Shown one piece after another: positions 32,195 to 42,877 of a DNA stretch of 64,000 nucleotides; the stretch's first letter is position 1; each line of letters opens with the position of its first letter. The stretch lies in contig CM067374.1 of the NCBI GenBank assembly GCA_034401795.1, positions 136,986,508-137,050,507 of the forward strand, read 5' to 3'. Under the pieces are notes generated by a model. It was not told the DNA's origin, searched no databases, and saw only the letters and a list, made by a program, of their open reading frames with translations. The translations under genes and the position numbers were made by a program. The stretch comes from Chaetoderma sp. LZ-2023a (taxonomy: Eukaryota > Mollusca > Caudofoveata > Chaetodermatida > Chaetodermatidae).

Positions 32195-32983
32195 TACACA
32201 GTATATCTGGCTGACATTGCATGGTATGTCTGGCTTTGCATGATATGTCTGGCTGACATTGCAGGGTATGTCTGACTGACATTGAAGGATATATCTCGCT
32301 GACATTGCAGGGTATGTCTGACTGACATTGCATGGTATGTCTGGCTTTGCATGATATATCTGGCTGACATTGCAGGGTATGTCTGACTGACATTGAAGGA
32401 TATATCTCGCTGACATTGCAGGGTATGTCTGACTGACATTGAAGGATATATCTCGCTGACATTGCAGGGTATGTCTGACTGACATTGAGGGATATATCTC
32501 GCTGACATTGCAGGGCATGTCTGTCTTACATTGCAGGGTATGTCTGACTGACGTTGCAAGGTATTTCTGGTTTACATTGCAGGGTATGTCTGACTTACAT
32601 TGCAGGATATGTCTCGCTGACATTGCAGGGTATCTATGGCTTACATTGCGGGGTATATCTGGCTTACATTTCAGGGTATCTCTGGCTTACATTGCAGGGT
32701 ATGTCTGGCTTACATTGCAGGGTATCTCTGGCTTACATTGCGGGGTATATCTGGCTGACATTGCAGGGTATCTCTGGCTTACATTGTGGGGTATATCTGG
32801 CTGACATTGCAGGGTATATCTGGCTGACATTGTAGGGTATATCTGGCTGACATTGCAGGGTATATCTGGCTGACATTGGAGGGTATATCTGGCTGACATT
32901 GCAGGGTATATCTGGCTGACATTGCAGGGTATATCTGGCTGACATTGCAGGGTACTTACATTGCAGGGTATGTCTGGCTCACA
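32195..32983. repeat. 23-bp minisatellite, left block
   Basis: Units of GGCTGACATTGCAGGGTATA plus TCT, with 'GGCTTACATTGC' and 'GACTGACATTGAAGG' variants. About 34 units. The minus-strand open frames (MSARYTLQCQPDIPCNV and similar) come from the repeat; three 23-bp units equal 23 codons. It continues at 34571 after a transposon insertion. Confidence 0.95.
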
Positions 32984-34570
32984 TAGGGTTGCATGATTAT
33001 TCACGTTTCATAATCGCGATCATTTAAAAAAAATAATCGCGATCATACGATTAATCATGAATTATATTAACTACGTCAATGCTGCTTAGAGGACGTTATT
33101 AAGCTACTGCAGATTGTAAGATTATGGGTTAAGCACATGGGTATACATACATGGATAGAATACGCCAGTTGCTGATTGCAAACAAAGGAATGTATCAAGA
33201 TTTCTCTAGACGGAAAACGGAAGGTACCATATTTCTCTTAATTGTAGCCTATGCTCTAATAGAAGCCCACCCCCTAACTTTGACATATGAGCTCCAATGA
33301 TTTCTTAGCAGTTTCAAAACGGCAAAACTCTGTATTGGAAGCCCACCCACTAACTCAGCAGATTGTATAGGAAAATTCCTTTTAAGAACAAATCTGTAAG
33401 AATAGCGTGTATAATAATAACAATCGTGTCACACACAGGGTGTGTCTACTTCAGACCGATCTCTGCCCTGATACATTTCCGTCCCCTCTAGAAGTCAATA
33501 CAGGCCTCGGATTTGTAAATCTCAACCACCTATTAGATTAATACTAATAGTAGGCCAGGTATCTTCAAGATATAATAAAGTTTATTCCACACTTTTGTAG
33601 TCAAAATGCGCTTAAAACAGTCTTGGCGTGATTAAATACCTTCCTTATAAATATATTTTAATACCAAACAAGTACGGGAGAAAATGTGCATCAATTTTGT
33701 AATGCCGATCAACATTAAATGATCCAAATTGAATTATTACGAATGACAATATAGCCGGCTTCTTAAGTTGGCAAGCCAGCGGCTCTTTACCGATAGGAGG
33801 CGGCATGTTCTCACGAGATATTATACGCTAACGGGAGTTTATCAAACGGGTACCCGTTATTCAGATCAGTATAATACTCAGTTCCTATCGCGCAATGATA
33901 ATATATAGAAATTCCCGAGTTCCGAGTCACCGATTCCAGACTATTTGTATCCGAGCACTCGCTCTAAAATAAACTCTTCAATTGGAGGCGAATCACGTGA
34001 TTTGTATTTTTTTGCGACGCCATATATCAAATTGTGGATTAATTTTGATGTAATAGACGATCTTTATTAAAGGATACGCAATATTTAGGCGCTCAAATCA
34101 TATAATTTCACTTCCCCGGTGATGTATTGAGGTATACATTAAACATAGGCGTAGGCGGTGGGAATTTTTACGGGAGAAAATGCGTTGAATTTCCGTGGTA
34201 TCAGTTTTAGAACTTTTTTGGGAAAAGCGTTAGCGCATAGCTATTCAGAGAATGGGGAACGCAGGATAAGCGTGTGTGATTACAACAACAATGACAAATC
34301 GCGACCAAGTGAACAATCTTTATTCATCTAAAACTAATAATGAGTCAATACAAACAAATCAGTTATTTATTTAGTTATTTAATCATTCACAGAATCGGCT
34401 GATAGCCGAGTGTTTGTTTCCATGATTGGTAACGTGAGCAGAGTTTCACAAGCGTAAAAGTGTCTTGACAAAAATTTCAACATGACGATTACACGATTAT
34501 TTCATTTTATAATCGTCCATGATCATTTTGAATTATATAATCGTGATTAATAGAAAAATTGTGCACCCTA
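32984..34570. mobile_element. hAT-like transposon with perfect 8-bp target duplication
   Basis: GGCTCACA lies at both 32976-32983 and 34571-34578. The element starts TAGGGTTGCATGATTATTCA and ends, in reverse, TAGGGTGCACAATTTTTCTA, each followed by AATCGCGATCAT-type palindromes. An 8-bp duplication with TAGGGTTGCA-type ends is the hAT pattern. The 1,587-bp element has no transposase and carries a nested inverted-repeat element (33225-34226). On excision in silico the minisatellite would be continuous, so it is younger than the array. Confidence 0.9.
33225..34226. mobile_element. TACCGTATTTC-family element, reverse copy
   Basis: It starts TACCATATTTCTCTTAATTG and continues 'GAAGCCCACCCCCTAACTTT', the reverse of 2640-2770. 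It ends near 'TGATACC..GGAAATTCAAC' in reverse, so one terminus (the equivalent of 1654-1750) is missing. Most of the interior matches 1750-2650 in reverse. Confidence 0.75.
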
Positions 34571-35518
34571 GGCTCACATTGCAGGGTATGTCTGGCTGAC
34601 ATTGCAGGGTATGTCTGGCTGACATTGCAGGGTATATCTGGCTGTCATTGCCGGGTATATCTGGCTGACATTGAAGGATATATCTCGGTGACATTGCATG
34701 GTATATCTGGCTGACATTGCAGGATATATCTCACTGACATTGCAGCGTATCTCTGGCTTACATTGCAGGGTATATCTGGCTTACATTTCAGGATATGTAT
34801 GGCTGACATTGCAGGGTATATCTGGTTGACATTGCAGGGTATATCTGGCTCACATTGCAGGGTATGTCTGGCTGACATTGCAGGGTATATCTCTGACATT
34901 GCAGGGTATCTCTGGCTGACATTGCAGGATATGTCTGGCTGACATGGCAGGGTATATCTGGCTGACATTGAAGGATATATCTCGCAGACATTGCAGGGTA
35001 TCTCTGGCTGACATTGCAGGATATGTATGGCTGACATGGCAGGGTATATCTGGCTGACATTGAAGGATATATCTCGCTGACATTGCAGGGTATCTCTGGC
35101 TTACATTGCAGGGTATATCTGGCTGACATTGCAGGGTATATCTGGCTGACATTGCAGGGTATATCTGGCTGACATTGCAGGGTATATCTGGCTGACATTG
35201 CATAGTATGTCTGGCTGACATTGCAGGGTATATCTGGCTGACATTGCAGGGTATCTCTGGCTTACATTGCAGGGTATGTCTGGCTTACATTGCAGGGTAT
35301 CTCTGGCTGACATTGCAGGGTATGTCTGGCTGACATTGCAGGGTATATCTCGCTGACATTGCGGGGTATCTCTGGTTTACATTGCGGGGTATCTCTGGCT
35401 TACATTGCGGGGTATCTCTGGCTTACATTGCAGGATATGTCTGGCTGATATTGCAGGGTATCTCTGGCTGACATTGCATGGTATGTCTGGCTGACATTGC
35501 AGGGTATGTCTGGCTTAC
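34571..35518. repeat. 23-bp minisatellite, right block
   Basis: It continues the array from 32195-32983 in the same phase after the target duplication. About 41 more units. It ends at 'GGCTTACGGTGCATCAAATC'. Confidence 0.95.
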
Positions 35519-35519
35519 G

Positions 35520-38335
35520 GTGCATCAAATCGCATCTCATTTATGCTTTAACCGATTTCATCCAAATTTGGCTGGAAGCATCATATGGTGGTAGGCTCCA
35601 GAACATATATTCAGAATTTTGATTGGTCAATTTTTCTGGTGACCATCTTGGATCTTCAGGAAATCATTTAAAATGCTACTCCTGCAATATAAATAGCCAG
35701 ATTAAGCGAAACTTGGGTGGACTAATTCTATAATGGTAGGCTTCAATACTTCTAATGAGAATTTTTATTTGTCAATATTTCCGGCAGCCATCTTGGATTT
35801 TCCGAAAATTTCTGGAAATGAGTTAAAAGCCTACTCATTAACCGCTTGACCAATTTCAAGTAAATTGTTTGCGAAGACCCTAGAGGGGTATGCTTCGGAA
35901 CTTGTATACTGGATTTTGATTGGTCTATTTTTATGGCAGCTATCATGAATCTTTTGAAAAATTGTGGGAAATCGTTTAATACACACTCATTAACTGCTTG
36001 GGCAATTTCAGCCAGACTGTGTTAGAAGGATACTGTGGTGGTAGGCTTCAGAACTTATATGCAGAATTTTGATTGGTCAATATTTTTGGCAGCCATCTTG
36101 AATTTTCTGAAAAATGGCAGGAAATTGTTTAAAATGCTACGCCTCATTAACTGCTTGTGCAATTTCATGCCAATTTGGGTGGAAGGATGCTGACTGAGTC
36201 TGGTAGGTTTCAGAACTTTTATACAGAATTCTGATTGGTCAATTTTTCCTGACCCATCTTGGATTTTCCAAAAAATTTGGGAAATCAGTTGAAAGGCTAC
36301 TGTTCATTAACTGCTTGGCCGATTTCAAGCAAACTCGGCTGGGCCCTAGAGTGGTATGCTTCAGATCATGTATACAGAATTTTGATTGGTCAATTTTTAT
36401 GGCCGCCATTTTGGATTTTGGGGGTGGGGTGTTGGGGGTAGGGCTGGGCGGTATTGATATTTACATGACAGTATCGGTACCATGAAAAAATACCACGGTA
36501 TACCGTCATCTGAGCTTGAGGCATGCCACGAAATTAGAACAATTTTTTCCATTTCCTTTTCACTTCCATCTCCAATCAACGGTAAATATAGGTAAAATAA
36601 ATAAATCGGCTTCCTGATTTAGAGAAGAAAAACATGGCTTAGTTTCACGATTTTATTAGGTCACTATTTTTATTGACGTAATATCATTCACGGGAATATC
36701 GGTCAAAGGGTGTGGTCGACTCCCTAACTATAACCAGCTGTTTGAGACATTGGGGTGCACTATTTTCAATCTCGATTGTTCTTGCTATTAAAGCATGCGA
36801 CCAGCAAACTGTAAATTTTATTTTGGCAGTCGGGCGCTTTGATAAGTCCAGACAAAATCTGCAAGTATTTAAACGGGGCGAGTGTTGTACTCTTTTATTT
36901 CTGTTGGAGTCGTATATTCTGTTACTCGCGAAAACAGGCCTATACACATACATATAACACAACATTGAATATAGCCGATTCCAAAGCTTCTGATGATTAC
37001 CGAGTACCCGATGTGCAGACTCATTACTCGCCATGCTTCACGTGAACAATGCGTGTAAAAAGCTATTTCCGCGAACTTCCGACGTGTAGCCAGTTGAAAA
37101 ATGAATTACAAAGACTAAAACACTATAATTTTTAGGTGTCGTTACTTAAACTGGATTTAATCCTTAAAGAAATTTCTTAAAACAAGCCAGAAAAATAAAA
37201 AATAACGACTTCAACGCTGCTCGTTGTTAATAAATTAGCACGTGATCAAAACGGCGCGAGCAAATACTACGTTTTAGTAAATTTTCATTGATAAATTCAG
37301 CATAGTAATGTATTTTCCCACGGTCTAGTTCATGAACAACCAATCAGATACCTCTTTACGAGATTGCTGTTGTGTTTGAATAGCACGCAGTTTGTATGTT
37401 ATTTTGTTATTCTAGCGTGTTTGTTCGGTGACAAAATGCTTGGAGTAATAAATTACAAATAATAGAAACGGGAATAGGGAATATATTATTGTGTAATTAC
37501 TACCGGCGGACGGCCAGAGAATGAGTTTAGATGTTTTAAATAAAGCGATTTTACCGTGAGACTTTCAAGACGTACGTTTGACATACAATTCTGCCTGTCA
37601 TTATTTTGTAATTGACGTCTTGATGTTTGTTTTTACAACGACCCTTTTACCTCAACTCGGCTAATAGTTAGGGATGCCTGTATTCTTGGCACTATTTGCA
37701 CCTATTTACCCTTGGTCAAGTCAGATTTTATGAATATATTTCTTAGATATTGCTCAAACATTATGGACGGTATTCACGGTATTTGGAAATGTTAACGGTA
37801 TCGGTTCACGGTATACCGCGGCCCTCACGGTACTACCGTCAGACTGCCCAGCTCTAGTTTGGGGGTGTATGTGTGTGGAAATCAGTTAAAAGGCTATTCC
37901 TCATTAACCGCTTGGCCAATTTAAACCAAACTCAACTGAAGGACCCTCGGCTGGTACTCTTCAGAATTGGTATACAAAACTTGACTGCTTCATTCTTTTT
38001 TGGTATCCATCTTGGGTTATCCGAAACATGGCGGAAAATCGTTTACAACGCTACTCGTCATTAACCGCTTGTTCCAGTGAATGTCTTGTTCTCGAAACTG
38101 ACATCTCAGGAATTGGTGTACAGAGCAGGCTGAAACTCATTATTGTTCCTTGATAAAACATGGTTATCACAGACCAATCTATAAATATAAATATAATTTC
38201 TACTGAATTCCAATTTTGGATTTTATGCATTGCCTTTTTACCACTGAATTTAAAGTATTGTCTGTTCAAATGCTTTAGACCAAATGCTAATGGTCCAGGT
38301 GAGTGTCAAGGTCCTTGGGCCTCTTATTTAATTTT
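35520..38335 (+). mobile_element. Tandem-repeat element (CACCTGG family) with nested hAT
   Basis: About eight repeats of roughly 170 bp with the core 'TTCAACCAAACTCGGCTGG', 'ATACAGAATTTTGATTGGTC', 'GGCAGCCATCTTGGATTTTC' and 'CTCATTAACTGCTTGGGC'. It is interrupted by the hAT-like element at 36439-37856. It ends at about 38335 with 'AATGGTCCAGGTGAGTGTCA' and the hairpin 'GGTCCTTGGGCC'. No ORF. Confidence 0.65.
36439..37856. mobile_element. hAT-like nonautonomous element (TAGGGCTGGGCGG ends)
   Basis: The ends TAGGGCTGGGCGGTATTGA and, in reverse, TAGAGCTGGGCAGTCTGACG are followed by a shared 'GGTATACCG' motif. The flanks GTTGGGGG (36431-36438) and GTTTGGGG (37857-37864) agree at 7 of 8 bases, a worn 8-bp duplication. 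It is 1,418 bp with no transposase ORF. The surrounding tandem-repeat element continues across it. Confidence 0.82.
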
Positions 38336-38635
38336 AATCATATAAATTCACGATTTAAAAAATAATCACAATTTTCGATTTAATCACGTAATCATGCATG
38401 CCTACACTCTGCCATGATGCCTAATCTTGACTAATCAGTCAATCAAGCGGCCTTAAATCCTCCAACTGACTTCACCTCATTTGCCATGACCAACTGACAT
38501 CACCTCAACTGACACTAGCTCAACTGATATCTCAATAAAAAGTGTTGTGTAAAAACAAATGATCACACTTTGCAATTGGTTTGAACAACGTTGTCTAATG
38601 GTGGATTCCCATTTATCCATCAATCCTATGACATC
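38336..38635. mobile_element. hAT-like right end, then unassigned sequence
   Basis: 'ATCATATAAATTCACGATTT' and 'TCGATTTAATCACGTAATCA' (to about 38400) match the right end at 2820-2900. After that, 38590-38635 ('CCATTTATCCATCAATCC') is the start of the composite dispersed repeat. Nothing else seen. Confidence 0.5.
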
Positions 38636-39925
38636 ATCATTAACTACATGATGTGTAGGATGACGTGACGTGTAGGATGGCGTGATGTGTAGGATGACAT
38701 GACGTGACGTGTAGGATGACGTGACGTGTAGGATGACGTGACGTGTAGGATGATGTGACGTGTAGGATGATGTGACGTGTAGGATGACGTGACGTGTAGG
38801 ATGATGTGACGTGTAGGATGACGTGATGTGTAGGATGACGTGACGTGTAGGATGACGGGACGTGTAGGATGACGGGACGTGTAGGATGACGTGATGTGTA
38901 GGATGACGTGACGTGTGGGATGACGTGACGTGTAGGATGATGTGACGTGTAGGATGACGTGATGTGTAGGATGACGTAATGTGTAGGATGACGTACCGTG
39001 ATGTGTAGGATGACGTAACGTGTAGGATGGCGTGACGTGTAGGATGACGTGACGTGTAGGATGACGTGACGTGTAGGATGACGTGACGTGTAAGATGATG
39101 TGACGTGTAGGATGACGTGACGTGTAGGATCATGTGACGTGTAGGATCATGTGACGTGTAGGATGACGTGACGTGTAGGGTGACGTGACGTATAGGACGA
39201 CGTGACGTGTAGGACGACGTGATGTGTAGGACAACGTGACGTGTAGGACGACGTGATGTGTAGGACGACGTGACATGTAGGACGACGTGACGTGTAGGAC
39301 GACGTGACGTGTAGGCCGACGTGACGTGTAGGACGACATGACGTGTAGGATGCCGTGACGTGTAGGATGATGTGACGTGTAGGATGACGTGATGTGTAGG
39401 ATGACGTGATGTGTAGGGTGACGTGATGTGTAGGATGACGTGATGTGTAGGATGATGTGGCGTGTAGGATGATGTGGCGTGTAGGATGACGTGACGTGTA
39501 GGGTGACGTGATGTGTAGGGTGACGTGTAGGATGACGTGACGTGTAGGATGACGTGACGTGTAGGATGACGTGATGTGTAGGATGACGTGACGTGTGGGA
39601 TGAGGTAACGTGTAGGATGACGTGATGTGTAGGATGACGTGACGTGTAGGATGATGTGACGTGTAGGATGACGTGACATGTAGGATGACGTGACGTGTAG
39701 GATGATGTGACGTGTAGGATGACGTGGCGTGTAGGATGACGTGATGTGTATGATGACGTGATGTGTAGGGTGACGTGACATGTAGGATGATGTGATGTGT
39801 AGGATGACGTGATGTGTAGGATGACGTGACATGTAGGATGACATGGCGTGTAGGATGATGTGATGTGTAGGATGACGTGACGTGTAGGATGACGTGACGT
39901 GTAGGATGACGTGATGTGTAGGATG
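38636..39925. repeat. 17-bp satellite (GATGACGTGACGTGTAG), about 75 units
   Basis: Units differ mainly by CG to TG or CA changes (GATGATGTGATGTGTAG), the pattern of methylated-CpG decay. Each full unit holds two ACGTG and one TGACGTG, which match the cores of hypoxia-response and CREB/ATF half-sites. Three units make 51 bp, so the minus strand stays open for 455 codons (YTSRHPTRHVILHVTSS-like). I do not regard that as a gene. The array lies in the intron before MORC exon F and abuts a hAT-like fragment at 39926. Confidence 0.95.
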
Positions 39926-40287
39926 ATCAATTATTAAAAAATAATCGCGAATACGCGACTAATCAGCTTGGATACAAATTACCAAGATATAACAACAAAA
40001 GAATATCAATGATGAAAACTGCAATGGTGTTTAGAAAAGTCCATTTGCTGGGCAAGAGAAGACTATATTTGAAATTATATGACAGGAATGGCTGGCTCGA
40101 TTCTTGAGCCAGGCATTCCAGTAATACATTTTCAAAAATGGTCTCTTGCTGTGCAAAAGGACATAGATTCACTAACCAAATGTTACTTTTCATGACCGAT
40201 CGCATTGAAAAGTAATTAAAAGTTAGGTTTTGAGATTTTATGCAATAGAAAATATTCACGATTATTTGATTATTTAATTTTTATAGC
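39926..40287 (+). mobile_element. hAT-like element with foldback copy 9, left tip missing
   Basis: From 'GATCAATTATTAAAAAATAA' through 'TACAAATTACCAAGATATAA', a foldback (40037-40162) and 'TTCATGACCGATCGCATTG', to 'ACGATTATTTGATTATTTAA'. It follows 1340-1640 and 2800-2830 almost block for block, without the nested element found there. Confidence 0.7.
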
Positions 40288-41705
40288 CTGGCAAAAATTT
40301 GTCACGCTATTATGTAATGGTGCCATCCGTCCGTCCGGTCGGTCAGTCGGGTGGGCGTGCGGCCAGCAGAGTGGTTTCCGGATGTTTGTCGGATCGCATT
40401 GAAACTTCATGGGTGGTTGGACTAGGCCTTGGGAAGAAACCTATCGACGATAACCTGAAATCCAAGATGGCTGCCAGCCACCAGCGGCCATCTTGAAAAT
40501 TGGTTTCCGAATGATAACTCCGTTACTGTTTGTCGGATCACATTGAAACTTCATAGGGTGGTTGGACTAGGTTTGGGTAAGAAACCTATCGAAATCGACG
40601 ATGATCCGAAATCCAAGATGGCCACCAGCCACAGGCGGCCATCTTGAAAACTGGTTTCCGGATGATAACTCCGTTACCGTTTATTGGATCACTTTGAAAG
40701 TTCATAGAGTGGTTGAACTAGGTCTGAGGAAGAAAGCTATCGAAATCGACAAATAAATTATCCAAAATCCAAGATGGCCACCAGCGACCTGTGGCCATCT
40801 TTAAAATTGGTTTCCAGATGATAATGAGTTGCTATGAAACTTCATAGGGTGGTTCAACTACCTCTGGGGAAGAAACCAATCGAGAATGACAATGATCCAA
40901 AATCCAAGATGGCCACCGTATCTTGAAAATTGGTTTCCAGATGATAACTCTGTTACCGTGTATCGGATCGCTTTGAAACTTCAGAGTGGTTGGACTAGGT
41001 CTGAGTAAGAAACTTTTAGAAATTGACACTGATCCGAAATCCAAGATGGCCGCCAACCACGGGCTGCCATCTTGAAACTTGGTTTCTGGATAATATCTCC
41101 GTTACCATTTATCGTATCACTTCCTAGTGTCGTTGAAATATGTGTGGTGAAGAAACCTATCAAAATTTACGATAGTCCGAAATCCAATATGGCCACCAGT
41201 CAGCGGCTTTGAAACTTCAGAGTGGTTGAAATATGTGTGGTGAAGAAACCTATCAAAATTTACGATAGTCAGAAATCCAATATGGCCACCAGTCAGCGGC
41301 TTTGAAACTTCAGAGTGGTTGGACTAGGTCTGAGTAAGAAACGTTTAGAAATTGACACTGATCCGAAATCCAAGATGGCCGCCAACCACGGGCTGCCATC
41401 TTGAAACTTGGTTTCTGGATAATATCTCCGTTACCATTTATCGTATCACTTCCTAGTGTCGTTGAAATATGTGTGGTGAAGAAACCTATCAAAATTTACG
41501 ATAGTCCGAAATCCAATATGGCCACCAGTCAGCGGCAGTCATCTTGAAAATTGGTTTCCGGACGATACCTCCTGGACCATTTAACAGATCACTTTGACAC
41601 TTCATAAGGATGACTGGTCTGATGGGTCTGAGGAAGAAATAAATGTTTTCTGATAGCTGTCATCCATTGGTTTATCATCATGGCGGGGTATTATGCGCGT
41701 TTGCT
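40288..41705 (+). repeat. Tandem repeats of about 150 bp (CAAGATGGCCACCAG family)
   Basis: It opens 'AGCCTGGCAAAAATTTGTCA' with GTCCGTCCGGTCGGTC. About nine units follow of 'GGTTTCCGGATGATAACTCC', 'TTGAAACTTCATAGGGTGGT', 'GAAATCCAAGATGGCCACCA'. A larger segment (about 40980-41170) is repeated almost exactly at 41310-41500, a recent segmental duplication of about 330 bp. It ends 'GCTGAGCTCTTGTT'. Nonautonomous element suspected; no ORF. Confidence 0.75.
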
Positions 41706-41785
41706 GAGCTCTTGTTAATCATATAAATTCACGATTTAAAACACAATCACGATTTTCGATTTAATCACGTAACTGCACAAGTCTA
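41706..41785. mobile_element. hAT-like right end fragment
   Basis: 'AATCATATAAATTCACGATT' to 'TAACTGCACAAGTCTA' matches the right end of the element at 1319-2905. Confidence 0.55.
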
Positions 41786-41805
41786 CTGGATTCCTGCATA
41801 GTATG

Positions 41806-41955
41806 GATCATGCATGTGTGTAGATATGTATTCCTTGACGCTTAGTCAGTACAAACGTATTCAGGTGATTTTCCATAGTCTGGCGCTAGATCATGCATGT
41901 GTGTAGATGTGTATTCCTTAACGCTTAGTCAGGACAAAGCTATTCCTGTGATTTT
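41806..41955. repeat. 83-bp tandem duplication covering the 3' splice site of exon F
   Basis: 41806-41872 and 41889-41955 both read GATCATGCATGTGTGTAGAT, then 'ATTCCTT.ACGCTTAGTCAG', then the first bases of exon F. The upstream copy has TCAGTACAAACGTATTCAGG where the real exon has TCAGGACAAAGCTATTCCTG, followed by divergence, so it is a decayed decoy acceptor. Confidence 0.85.
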
Positions 41956-42055
41956 CGGCTTCACTCAGCAGAAGGACACGGTGGATTATGGTGTGTTGCT
42001 GTACAACAGAAACCGTCTCATTAAAGCATATGAGAAAGTCGGCTACCAGAAACAG
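41933..42055 (+). CDS. MORC3/4: MORC exon F: transducer helix with NRLIKAYEKVG
   Basis: The acceptor is 'gcttagtcag' and the donor 'AAACAG|gtcagt'. Forty-one codons in phase 0 read DKAIPVIFGFTQQKDTVDYG, VLLYNRNRLIKAYEKVG and YQKQ. 'FGF', 'YGxxxYxRNRLIKxxxKVG' are diagnostic MORC signatures; the conserved Lys of the transducer that reaches the ATP phosphates in GHKL proteins is expected here. The 5' part of the exon and its acceptor are present twice because of the 83-bp duplication, and only the second copy is continuous with the coding frame. Confidence 0.93.
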
Positions 42056-42204
42056 GTCAGTTTTGTACAAATCTTACACACTGTTGCCTAAGCACAAGTT
42101 TGTATTTTCCTCATAACAATTTGCCATTACCCTCTTGTGTCAACCTAACTGTGTAATGTTCAAGCCGCTCAAAATGATCTCTGCAATGGACCATTAACAG
42201 GCCA

Positions 42205-42312
42205 AGCCAAGAGAAGATTTCTGAAAATTTAGCAATAGAATTGCTGGCTCAGTAATCAAGCCAGTCATTCCACTGCTAAATTTACAAAAATATTCTTATC
42301 TTGGCCCTCGAA
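42205..42312. repeat. 125-bp foldback repeat, copy 10
   Basis: 'GCCAAGAGAAGATTTCTGAA' mirrored by 'ATATTCTTATCTTGGCC'; the centre is GCTGGCTCAGTAATCAAGCC. Located between exons F and G. Confidence 0.85.
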
Positions 42313-42417
42313 TGGAGATACTAAGCAAGAATTGTTGCTTTCTTGATCAATCAATTAGAGGATTGGTCATGACACGAGGAAGATGCGTAATAAATATATA
42401 TCTGATACATCATACCA

Positions 42418-42612
42418 AATGTGTGCGTGCATGTATGCATCTGTGGATGCTCATATACATTTGTGTGGGCATGTGTATGTGTGCACATGCATGTGTACAT
42501 GTGTGTGCGTAGCACGCGCATGTGCGTTCATTCGCATGTGTGCGTGTGTTCATGCACATGTGTGTATTTCTGTGCATGCGCGAGTATGTGCGCATGCCTG
42601 CATGTGCATGTT
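42418..42612. repeat. Alternating purine-pyrimidine tract (TG/CA/CG)
   Basis: About 195 bp of TGTGTGCGTGCATGTATGCA-type sequence with GCATGTGT and GCGCATG. Such tracts can adopt Z-DNA. All six frames are long here only because stop codons are rare in this composition. It lies 140 bp before exon G. Confidence 0.85.
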
Positions 42613-42751
42613 AATCTGTTATTTCGTTAGATAACTACTCGTGTGTTGATGCGGCCTATATCATTATCCTTAATGCTATAAGGAATAAGTGAGAACGCTA
42701 GAATGATCTGATACATGTGATGTTGATTTCTGCTCACTTCATGTTCCACAG

Positions 42752-42849
42752 CCCAATGAGCTTGGTGTAGGAGTTGTGGGTGTGGTGGATGTGGGTTTCT
42801 TGCAACCAATACACAATAAAACTGACTTTAATAAAGATGACAGATACAA
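42752..42849 (+). CDS. MORC3/4: MORC exon G: GVGVVG strand
   Basis: The acceptor is 'gttccacag' and the donor 'TACAA|gtaagt'. It reads PNELGVGVVGVVDVGFLQPI, then HNKTDFNKDDRYK. 'GVGVVGxxxxxFLxPxHNKQDF' is one of the most conserved MORC segments, at the end of the transducer domain. The exon starts in phase 0 and ends with AA, completed by T of the next exon to give Asn. It is 98 bp. Confidence 0.94.
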
Positions 42850-42877
42850 GTAAGTGCTTGAAATAAGTCACTGTCTG

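Noticed and set aside
32086..35313. Many frames of 60-170 codons (MSARYTLQCQPD type)
   Set aside because: Shadows of the 23-bp minisatellite in all frames; no conserved domain.
36684..37045. Frames of 116, 81 and 68 codons inside the hAT-like element
   Set aside because: No transposase motif, overlapping on both strands; the element looks nonautonomous.
38477..39930. Minus-strand frames of 455 and 266 codons
   Set aside because: Produced by the 17-bp satellite (three units equal 51 bp). His/Ser/Thr-rich periodic peptide, no homology recognised.
41806..41872. Second MORC exon F
   Set aside because: Only the acceptor and about 20 coding bases are duplicated; the rest diverges and cannot encode the exon.
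42312..42634. Overlapping Cys/Met/His-rich frames
   Set aside because: Caused by the alternating TG/CA/CG tract.
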